DNA of 64,000 nt from Hexactinellida sp. DTS-2022 (taxonomy: Eukaryota > Porifera > Hexactinellida): the NCBI GenBank assembly GCA_028753945.1, contig JAPNXP010000018.1:806001-870000 (forward strand), given 5' to 3'. A program made the translations under genes and the position numbers. The notes beneath the pieces were generated by a model. That model searched no databases. It saw nothing but the letters and a program-made list of their open reading frames with translations, and was not told the origin of the DNA. Positions 53,901 through 64,000 of this stretch are shown in pieces. The stretch's first letter is position 1. The number at the start of each line of letters is the position of its first letter.

Positions 53901-56900
53901 ACAGGACAAACACACGTCAGATTGAGCTCACTTGTCACTACTGTTAACTTATCACATACCTAAATAATGCAATTGTATACTCGTAGTGGCCCAGCGCGTT
54001 AATCTTTGACGTTGTGTGTCCGTGAGTCATGATTGCCTTTCCTCTGTTGAACAGCTCCAGGTCCAGAACTGGGCTGGTAGTAATCAGCTTTGAAATGTTA
54101 CGGAATAGCGGTGTCTCCTTCGGACAGGTTTTGGTGATAAAGGTGAGCATGCTCTCTTGTACCGCCTCGTTGCCCCCTCTCAGGATCGCGATTCCGAGCT
54201 GCAGACAGTGGTAGACAGAGGCAGACCAGGTGCCCCCGCAGTATATCAGCACCTTCACTACCATCTGAGGAACATCTAGCTTGTTGAGTTTTTCCTACAA
54301 ATATGCAATCTTCCAATTAATTGAGAGACAATTTTCTCCTATACGTATCATTAATTTGTGATTTTGGTTTTAGGCGTATGAAAATTGCATCAGACTAGGA
54401 TTAGGAGCGTTTACAAATGACTGTATAATACACTGGAGACAATGTATACTTGCCTGTAGCTTTTCCAGTGCTATTCTCCTATACTTTCTGTCCTCGACTT
54501 CTGTGGTGTCTCTCTCGTCGTCCATGGTGTCGTCATTCTCGTCCAGCTCGTTCCAGAGGGAGTCGCAGGCTTGGAACAGGTACCGGGTGTACTCTAGGTA
54601 CAGCTGTTCGTCGTGAGCAGTCTTCGCAGGGACCTCCAGCAGCGACACCAGCGGGGCTATCGGCTGGAAATCCACTCGATCCAGACTAGCTCCTGAGGCC
54701 TAAATAGCATACAGTTAATAACGTCATGCTTATAGTTACTTGCTATGCGATTGCTTACGTTTGAACCTTTGCTGACATTGCTCTGTACAAGGTTTCGTAT
54801 TAGATTCTGCTCCGACTCGAGAGCAGACAGCACTCTTATTCTGTAGCCTTGAATTAAGTAGTTTGTCACTCTGAAGTTTGCCATTTTGCACAGCTGTTTG
54901 CTGGCTAGAAACTTGATCATGTTACGAATAATCTGTTTGTGTCGGAGCCACTTCCACTTGCTGGCACCAGGGGACGTGTGGTTAGCCATCACAGTCAAGC
55001 GGTGCTTCATAAGAATAAACTCTTTAATGAATAGCTGGATATGGTCTCCGTCATTTCGTGACAGCACCCTGTTAGCAATGGAAGTTAGCTTTTTAATCGG
55101 TCCCTGCCTAGGGTTTGCTGCCTCGTAAGAAGAGAAATTCTCGCTTATCAGGTCTGAGACGCCGTGTTGAGACTTCCCTTCCTGCAACAGTTTAACGCCT
55201 TCGTTTATCAGTCTTTCGTTCTTCTCTATGAACGGTATTGCTTTCCCAAAATGCAATATGCGTCGTAGGATTAGAACAATCGCGCTCCTTCTCTCGAGTG
55301 GGTAGTTCGTGTTAACTTCCATATCCGTAAATATTACCTGTGAGTTAAAGTTTATTACTAAACTTAAAAGAAATTTTTATATAAGTTGCTTACCCCGAGT
55401 AACATCGAATCCTCGAATACGATTAATTCCTTGATGCACTTCACGAGGCTCAGACACTCTGTCTTGAAAGATTGAGACTCGCACCAAATGTCGAATATTT
55501 CCATTAGGATTATGAGTAAGCTTACAAACTTATCATTCACATTTTCCCTCTCCACCTCCTCTCGTATGTTGTCTTTGTTGAGGTATCTCCACAGTAGCGA
55601 TATCGCTGAAGACAAATTGTATAATTAAGTTCTTCATGTTATAGAGATGCCGGTTATAAGAACATCGTCGGGAACTGCATATAATGTTCTTATAACTGGC
55701 ATAATTTATATAGGGTATATGGCAACCGTTTTCCAGTAGAATGTTCTTTAACCGGTGTTCTTATATCCGGCATCTACTGTATTATAATTATTATGGCGTT
55801 TGCTACTTATGGAAGTTAATTAAACTTAGTGCATCAAAAGTACCTTACAGTCAACTCACTTGCAATGTACTGTTGTGCCACCATTTTGTACATGGTTTGG
55901 AAATACTTATTGTCGATATTCGTGTATCCCATCTTGTTCTGAGATTGGGTTTGTATCTTGTGCTGCTCCGCCTTATCAGCGTTGTACACCTGAAGCAAGT
56001 GGATCCTAACTTCAGTCATCACTTCGAGGAACTTCCTCCAGAATACGTCAGGCGAGCACCAACTTATTATCTTCTCCATGTGCGACTCTGTCCAGAGGAG
56101 AACGAAATCTTGATTTATTTTCACCATTTCTGTCAGATGATTGAAGGCTTCCTCCAAGAATTGGTCTACCCATTTATGGAATTTAATTGGGTCCACTTCC
56201 GGATCTCTCCCAGACTTGGCTAGTGTGTAAGTGAGAATCGGTAGGTTGATGTAGTTGTGGAAAATGTTCATCCCAATTGGCTCGCTTCGCAACATCATGT
56301 CTTGCCAGTTGTTGGGGTTGACTCCATAGCTCTCCATTTTCTCCTTGAAGATCGCCAGAGGAGCCACCTGTGTCAGCAGCCCTATGCAAGTCCCCACCTG
56401 TTCCTTCATCACCAGCTTGTCCTGAATCTCGGGCTGAAGTCCTATCTTCATTAACGAATTAAATAATATCTTCAGATAGGGTTTGATTTTCTCTCGAATC
56501 GAATCCTCGAGATTATCGAAATATTCCACCACATCCTCCTCCAGACTGGATACTATCTTTCTGAACAGATTAATGAAGAAAGGTAGCATGATTGTGAGCG
56601 TACAGGATATGTTAGAGCAGGAGGAATACTCGCCAGTGCGCTTAGAAACCAACTCGAGTATGTGGCTCCCGCTGCGCATGTAGAGAGACAGGTTGTACGT
56701 TCCGTCTCCGCCCATCTCCTCTGCCATCTTGGGCGTCACTTCGATCGCGTCGCTGATGCTCTTCAAGAACACCTTGAGTTTGAGTGTAATTATTGAGCGA
56801 TTCGACGCTTCTAGGATAAAATGAATTTTGGGCAGATGAGTGACAAACTCCGCGAATAGATTCGATAATTCGTCGCTCTCCTGCGCGGTGGCTGTCACCT

Positions 56901-59900
56901 GATAGAATACTCTACCGCTCTTCAAGTAGTACACGTTGTGCAGATAGAAATGTCGGTTCAGTACTGGGACCAGCACTCTTAAGAAAAACTTTAGGTTTTC
57001 CGCACTGTAAGTCGACTTTGGCTTCTTCTGTGCAACAAACGGACTCCCGGCCTCATCGATATCCTGGAGAGAAGTGGGCACGCGGCAGGAAGGATCGTCT
57101 CCAGTTGTTCTCTCGAGAAACAGCTTCGTTCCTCGCAACAGGCGGAGACTGAAGCGTTGGAGGTGCGGAGAGTGACCCTCGTCCTCGTTCCCGAATAGGA
57201 AGTTGGACCCCTCTCGTTCTGGGCTGGGTCCCCGTCTTACTCGTAGACCCATGTAGTCTAACAGCTGGAAGAAATAGTTTATTATTTCTTTGAGAGCGCG
57301 CCGCTTCTTAGAAAGGAGCAGCTCGAATGGCATGTGCTCAGCGTCTTCTGAGCTGGTGGGTAGCGAGGAGGTAACCGGACTGGCCAGGACCGAGTGAGGC
57401 CCGCACACCCAGAAATAGAGGTGTCTGCTCAGTCTCTCCGTGAACTCGTCTTTAAACTGGTTTTGGAAGCTGCCTGACTGAGAGGTCATTCTCTGCAGCG
57501 TCTTGTGTCCGTACCCAGGGTCCCTCCGCACGATGTCCGGACGCGAGGAGGGGAGGGAGGACTCCCCGTCTGACGACTGTAGCGAGAGGATGCTGGCACT
57601 GCTGTCTCTGTCGCGGGGCTTCAGAGTGCTCACTTTGAGGTTTTCTTGGTCGAGACAGTCTACCAGTTCTGACATAAGTTTGGAGGCTTTGTTCGGATCT
57701 TCTAGTTGCTCGAGATCCTCGTTAAGCAGTATAATCTCATCCTTTACTTGCCCCCAGAACTTTTCCGCGTATGACTGTAACTTCTCATCAAGTTGGTTAT
57801 ACCCGATAGCCCCTCGTCTCAATGACAGTGACCGTCTCCGTTCCTGACTCCTCTTCTGGTTTCGGTTGTAGTAAGAATAGGGAAAGAATGAGTCCTTCGG
57901 AACTACGAAGTGAAAATCCAAATCGAGAGAGGTAGTAGCTACTGCCTCAACATTATTCACGTCCGACAACAGATCGTCTATTTGAGTTTTCGTTAGAACC
58001 ATTGGGCTAATACAACCGGATAGTGCAACCAGTGTTGGTATTATTGGGTGATCATCTGTTTGCTCTTTCGAGGTGACTTGACCGTTTATTTTCAGAAGGT
58101 AGTAGAGGAGTTGGAAGAAGAGAGTCACCAAATCTTCCTGCTCTGTCGACTTGGCTCTTCCCTGCAGCTCTGAGTTAGTTTGGTTATAGTAAGATTCGTA
58201 GTGCTCCAAGTGCAGCTGGAAGAATTTGAACACAACCTGTGAGGTAACTAACCGCATACTGGATATATCCCGACTGATGCATCTGAAGAAATTACACATT
58301 ATAGAGGGCGGGACCACTGTCGCAAATTCTGAGAAGAACTCTACTAGCGGCTTCTTGTACCGCCCTGGCAACTTATCCGGGATTAGGAATGAGACCCAGT
58401 AGGTCGCGTAGAGAGTAGAGTTTAGGATGTGAGTGTCTGTCTCGGTTAACAGGAGTCGCTGCATGTTGTGGAACCCCTTGGTCATCACAGGCAGAACTGC
58501 GTTCATTATATAACTAAGGTCTTGCATCGGAGAAACAAGATCCTCCTTGAAGAAAACTACGTCTTTTTGATTTCGAAAGGTATCGCTAACCCGGATCTGA
58601 TGCTTTAATAAAGCTGCACTTAAATCACAGAGAAAAGGACCGTCTACTAAAGTTAGAAAGTTAATCTCTTGCTTTTCGTCTGATTCGGAGTTTGCGTATT
58701 CCTTCTGAACAACTTCTGTGTCGGTTTTACTCTCGCTAGCACTTGGTGGGTCGGTTATCCCGTGTATTCTGTCGAGAATTGCTATGAGCGCTGATTTGTA
58801 CAGCATCCACTTCTCTTCTGATTCGTGTCCCTTCAGACTTAGGAAGTCAAGGATTTGTTTTTTGGAAATAAAGTTCTGTAGAAGCAAACAAGTTTTCTTT
58901 TGAAACTGCAGATTCTCATTGTCATTCTGTGATTCGGTTGAGTCTTCACTTCCTTCATCACAAGGGTATTTACGGGGTGGAGCACATTTCCCTATAAATT
59001 AAATATTGTCAGTACAAAACTACAAATCACTGATTTTAATTCTACTTGCAATAAACATTTATTTTATTTTGATTTGTATTTTTCTTGAGACAATAACCCC
59101 GTAAGCATAAATTTTATTACTTTGCATAATTAATTAACAAAAGGATTCTATTAGAACATCACATTACTTGGCTGATTGTAGGAAACGCAAGCCGACAGTA
59201 ATACAACTCAGGATATTTATTGTACCATATTTCTTACACGTCTCTCTATGGACATTATAAACCAATTATCAGTACACCTGTGCTTAAGGAATGTTTTATT
59301 TACATTGTTAATTACCTGTGCTCATGACTAGTCCATTTAGCTTGTCTTAGATTATTAAAATATTATTGTTGGTATCCTACGAACGAACTTTATTATATTA
59401 CAAATTAACTCACCCAACAGGTCTAGGAAGTTTGTATAGAACAAGAGTTCTGGATCAGGAGTTTTCGTCTGCTTACTGAAGAAGTTGTGCAGAGCTAGGT
59501 CGATCGTTTCTTTGTGGTTAATGAAGTACATGACGACTATCTTGGCGTTGGTTTCAATGTATTTCTCCTGAGATGACACAGCATATTTGAGAAAGTCCAG
59601 ATAACACAGTCCATGACGGTATTCGTATGCGACATCGAATTTTCGCAATTTGTTTTCAGGAACTTTAAACAAGGTGTTATTTAGAAATTCCAGTATTTGG
59701 TTAATTTGATTTTCTTTCAAAGAAAGCGTTAACTTCTCATTTTGCTTTATGAGTGAGTTTACAACTTCTAACGGGCTTGAGAGTGCGTATTTCTTTGTTG
59801 AGTGCACATAAATAAAGCTCAACTCTATCAACTTGTCTATCTGCGAGAAGAAAACATCAATTGAGTTTGAGCTGTGGATGGAGAAGAGCGGGAAGTATCG

Positions 59901-62900
59901 AATCAGGGAGCAGAGGAAGTGAATACAGCACGCGAATGTGTTCTGTGTAATGCCGAATGAGTGCATCTTCCTTAGAGTCCCGAACTTCACAGATATTCTC
60001 TTCTTCAACTTGCTCTGCACTTGTTTCGGTAGACACTCTCTGAGAATGTGCTCCATCACATTCAGTACTGCTTCGTACACTCCCAATATGAAGAGAGAAT
60101 CTGGATACTGGAAGAGGACATTGGCATTTGTTAATGTGCTGATTGCGAGGGTCAAACGTGTTTCGTCTTCCTGGTTGAGTTTGATGTTAAGAACAGATCT
60201 CAAGTACCCGAGTGCTCCGAGTATTTCCGCCGCCCTGCTTGCCTCCGACGTCTCGGATCGCTGGGAACCCTTGGGAAGCACGTAGGTCCGCGCTAGCACA
60301 TCTCTAAACTCCTCCACTCGACTCATGTAGCGACGCACCAGACTGAATATAATCTCTCGTAGTGGGTGGTTGTCTGCTATACGTTTCGCCCATTTCAAGA
60401 GTGCCTCGATTATTCCATCTCGTAACTTAGGAGTTCTTACCTCGACAGCTCTGGTGCCAATGTCTGAGCCCCAATTCTTATTTTGTCTGCCTTTTTGGGC
60501 CGGTTTAATCTCGGCATCTTCGCTAACATTTGATAAGCATTCGAATGTAGATTTGAAGTAGAAATAATAATTTTTCAGTTTATCTATTGGTGACTCATAG
60601 AACTTGTCGACTCCACACAAAGTAACCTGCTCCAGGAAGTACTCAATCTGTTGACTCGGCGGTTGTCTCAGCTCTCTCCCGGACGGGTGGTGCGGTTGAT
60701 TCTTAAAATATTCCATTTTCTCTTCTTGTTTCTGTTTTAATTCTTCCGAAATGTTCATCATGAAATGAACAGTTTTATAAACTTGTCGTCGAATATGCAA
60801 ATCATAGAGGAAATCCAAAATACTACAAATTTCGTACTTTATTGAATCTTCTAGATCTAAGATACTGAGTAACCCCTCTTCGAATGGAAGCTCATTATCC
60901 CGAGTTTCGTCACTGATATACCCTTTGTATTTCGGTTCGATAATCAGCATCAACCAGGTGTACTCGATAGGGTCTAGCTTCTCTGTAAGCACCAGATGCT
61001 TGATTACATTCAACAAAGGCATTAGCACGCCCTCTCGCATGTTCTTCTCTTTCAGAAAGGTACACGTGTATATCTTTTGGGACATAATCTCCCATAGTTT
61101 CGCGAACACCATTCCTTTGAGCTGAGATAGTAACTGTGAACCGTAGTAGAAGTGCCAGCGCGAAACAGGACTAGTCGAGCCATCTTCTTCGGAAGTATCG
61201 TTTATTGTAGGGTCTCTGGGTAGGACGGTGATTATCTGTGAGGGACCAGTCATCATTTCTATCAGCGATTCTTTCCTTGTCATAGCTTTAAGGTTAAACT
61301 CAGCTTCTAGGAAGAGGGCAATGCAGAGTTTGTAGATCGCTAGGCTGAGCTGTACCGGAATCAGCTGTTGGATGCCCAGCTCGAGGGAGGAGAGCAGGTG
61401 TTGGAAGCCCACGTAATCTAGGACCATTTCCTTAGCTTTGATAAAGTCCTTGTCACAAACTGAAATCAGTAGGAGAATAGTTTTGGCATAGAACTCTATC
61501 AGTTGGTTATTTTCAACTGCGTCCATCAGCGATATCAATGTGCTGTCCTCTGGTACCAGTAAATACATATTCTTGTTTGCGTGATAGAAGTATTTATCAA
61601 ATTTTGGAATTTGATATGGAAAGAATTCAAAGGTGTCTTCTTCCAGATGTGTTACTTCCGCCTCGATACTGTATACCCTTGAGAACCTCCTCGGCATATC
61701 TTCACCCGCATTTGCTTTCGCGAAAGCATTATCATCATATGTGTCTGTGTCTAGAAACGAGGTCTGAGAGGGAAAGAGCTTTGAGTATATGCTGATGCCC
61801 TCGTCACGATCGAGATGAATCGAGTATCTGTTACTGTTTAGTTCTAGGTTGGACCATTTGTGTGGGGTAGAAATTCTGAGATACATTCGTTCTGTGAACA
61901 CGTTATCTCCACATATTTCTGGATCGAGCAAGCCGTGAATAAATGGACTGCAATCCCTGAATTTATTAAAATCGAATTCGATTATCTCTCCGAGATTCCC
62001 AGCGTATAGCAGAGTGGGGTAGAGATAGAAGCGCGAGTTTAGGAGCGGAATTTCACTTATAAAATCTTCATCGAGGTAGAATTGTATCATGCTAGTTGTG
62101 AGGTCCATGACACAGGTGACTCGGAGGAAATTTGTGTTGACTGCTTGAGGCTTCTCGTTTGTAAATTGATCGATGAACGTGGTTAATGAGATGAGGTAGA
62201 AACTAATCAGCTCACCAGGCGTGTTCTCCTCCCCGACAATACCAGCTCCCAAGCACTCTTTATCCAGAGAGTAGACAGGCCCCGGGCTGGCTATTTCGCC
62301 AATCGACTGTGGCTGGTATTGAGAATTCATTTGCGTAAAGTGTGAAGTGGTGAAGCCGATAAAACCACGTTCATAGGTTTGTCTCTTGTCGAGATTCGGT
62401 ATAGAGACAGTGAACGAGAATCGTTCTTCTTTCGCTTTAATTGGGCAAATTCCCATATTTAGAGAGATGTATAACATCCGTGTCTTCTTTGTTAATTGGA
62501 TTTTGATTGGTGGTGGGGCCTTCCATTGTTTTGGCGGATTGAGGATTCTAACTGGTTGAGTTCCGCTCTTCTCAATTTTTACAGAGTCGTTTGTCTTCAG
62601 GGATATGTAGATGGGAATATTACTAATTATTCCTTGTCCAAAGGGTCTGAATACCTCTGATTGCTCAAATGTCTTTTGTAGCATTTGCAATGAGTCTTGT
62701 TTTTGTCCGAAGTTAAGGATCACTTTCTGCTCTGGCCCAAGTGAAACTGCAGGGAGATAATGCTTGCCAACTGGAATGTTGTTAAACGCATACTTTACGT
62801 TGTTACTGCTCCTAAGGAAGAGTCCATCAAGTGAGAAAATAATTGTCCCGTCATTGAGGTCTAAAAAGCAACCGAGAATCGAGTCTTTCTTCCAAGTTTT

Positions 62901-64000
62901 CCCAAATGACTCTGTATTATTGTGACATTTGCAAGCTACCAGGTAACCACTGAAAGCATAGGAATGTTTGTCGTCTCCCAGTGGAGTGCCAGGTGTTGCG
63001 TCCGTGGTGGCCCAACCAACTCTTATCTGTCCTTCCGATTTTATGATCGCTTCGAAATACCAACGATTATTTCCTTTCTCATTGTAGGTAACTGCAAATT
63101 GATTTGAGACTTTAAAAGTAGTGAACCTAGTCTCGGATTTGAGCTCCTCGCTCAGTCCCACTTTCGTCTCTTCTTCTTGCTTTAACTCTAAATTTCCTCC
63201 GCTCGAGGCTAGGACCAGCATGATTGTACTGTTAATCAAATGTCTTAGTCTCAGGTACGTCAGTGTTGTTTGTTCGAAGCTTTCCAACGGACGGAGGGAC
63301 GGATGCAGTTTGAGTTTCTCGTCCATCTCGTAGCCGTAGCGCCAGCCTCTCTGGATCTTCTTCATGCAGAGTTGGTTGTGCACAAATTCGGCAAGCTGTC
63401 TGGAGATTGCGTCGTGGTATCGGTTCCAATGCGACTTAACTAAATTGTACTTCAGAGGTTGATAGACCTCGCTCCTCCTTCTGGGACGATCGTACTTCCA
63501 ATTCAGCAAATCGAAATTACATTCATACTTGTTTAAGCCGTCAATAAGCACTTCGGCCAGTGAGATATAATCTTCCTGGTGGTGTTGGTCCAGTTTATCG
63601 AAGTGATCAAGTTCTCGCATTGTCTTCTTTAGCGGGTCAGTTACCTCGCCCCACTTGTAGTCGAGAGAGAGACACTTTTCGCTCCAGGCGTCATGGAGGA
63701 ACTCGGCTAAATCTTGTTTCTTACTTCCTAACTGGAATGCCACTGCGAAATCAGGGAGAGATTTTCTTCTGTCGGCCATAGAAGTACTGGGTGTCATCGG
63801 CTCCAATTCTTGGGCCTGTGTTGGGATGAATGCGTAGAATTTCTCCAGGGAAATGGGACTGGAGAGGGTTACAACTCCCTGGGGTAAAGGGTCTTCAGGA
63901 GTAGCAATATCGAGCTGTCTGTTGTCCATCTGATCAGGACACACCCACTTTTCCATCTTTAGCGAGTCATTGATTGAGAGACGTGCATCGCATAAGGGAG
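50921..64000 (-). CDS. RyR: Ryanodine receptor (C-terminal ~4020 aa; N-terminus outside window)
   Basis: Exons 59414-64000 (open at the edge), 55860-58991, 55394-55605, 54759-55337, 54454-54699, 53960-54294 and 50921-53897 join in phase. In order: two RyR repeats (about 63760-63240; RGWRYGYEMDEKLKLHPSLRP), SPRY domains (about 63120-62690, RWYFEAIIKSEGQIRVGWAT; a second about 62460-61950), RIH-type helical region, two EF-hands (53276-53330 and 53172-53222; DTNKDGRISRLEF, DTNRDGYIDYAEF), membrane segments between about 52250 and 51200, the pore, AIIQGLIIDAFGELRD and the CFICG...GYEKHT zinc-site tail, ending ENNP. An intracellular Ca2+ release channel of the ER/SR. The selectivity filter reads GGGVSDVIETP (51341-51370) instead of GGGIGDEIEDP. 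Intron 54295-54453 side: exon 54454-54699 uses a GC donor. The MIR/inositol-receptor-like N-terminus is expected beyond 64000. Confidence 0.96.
55642..55779. repeat. TA-type palindromic MITE, subfamily F (copy 3)
   Basis: GATGCCGGTTATAAGAACATC at left pairs with TTCTTATATCCGGCATCTACTG at right, then TA. Lies in the 254-bp ryanodine receptor intron between 55605 and 55860. Confidence 0.8.

Noticed and set aside
54370..54675. In-frame continuation past 54454 (LQASIHCLQCIIQSF) as ryanodine receptor coding sequence
   Set aside because: It leads to a stop. The GC donor at 54453 joins LQ to EKLNKLDVPQMV, which is the expected receptor sequence.

Overview
The window is nuclear DNA from a small-genome, AT-rich invertebrate animal. 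The evidence is GT-AG (plus a few GC-AG) introns of about 56-80 nt mixed with long introns full of inverted-repeat elements, and metazoan gene families: ryanodine receptor, Smaug, Ran, a BTB-Kelch protein, a TRP channel and a golgin-like coiled coil. I cannot name the phylum from sequence alone. Exon junctions below were placed by hand from splice sites and reading phase.

Layout: 1-5801 (-) is the 5' part of a long coiled-coil, golgin-like gene. 5802-9959 is a mobile-element cluster. 9960-14511 (+) is a complete 15-exon Smaug/SAMD4 gene. 14512-18043 holds more repeats. 18044-23669 (+) is Ran, with a 4.66 kb intron that contains a small intronless gene (21012-21266). Two paralogues of that small gene lie at 26903-27136 and 27595-27825 (-). 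29414-35901 (-) is a nine-exon ankyrin/TRP channel. 35902-40140 is repeats only. 40141-40383 (+) is a ZMAT5-like U1-type zinc-finger protein, and 40633-41109 (-) is a calmodulin-like EF-hand protein. 41405-42632 (+) is a methionine sulfoxide reductase A gene, head to head with the EF-hand gene. 43224-48268 (+) is a BTB-BACK-Kelch gene whose last intron hosts an antisense intronless MFS transporter and an inverted partial copy of it. 48780-50829 (+) is an uncharacterised eight-exon gene. 50921-64000 (-) is the C-terminal four fifths or so of a ryanodine receptor.

The most notable finding is the MsrA gene. It has an in-frame TGA exactly where the catalytic cysteine of the MsrA active-site motif belongs, and the frame continues as a good MsrA on both sides. 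The 3' UTR holds two SECIS-like elements about 110 nt apart, each with ATGA, 12 nt, then AAA. I read this as a selenocysteine MsrA with an unusual duplicated SECIS.

A second finding is a three-member family of roughly 76-84 aa TATA-driven intronless genes. They share a core resembling the FDSGDY motif of the ENSA/ARPP19 PP2A-B55 inhibitors, but are otherwise unlike anything I recognise.

The repeat landscape is dominated by palindromic MITEs flanked by TA with CAGT...ACTG ends, in at least seven sequence subfamilies, together with hAT-type MITEs with exact 8-bp target duplications and one element with an exact 9-bp duplication.
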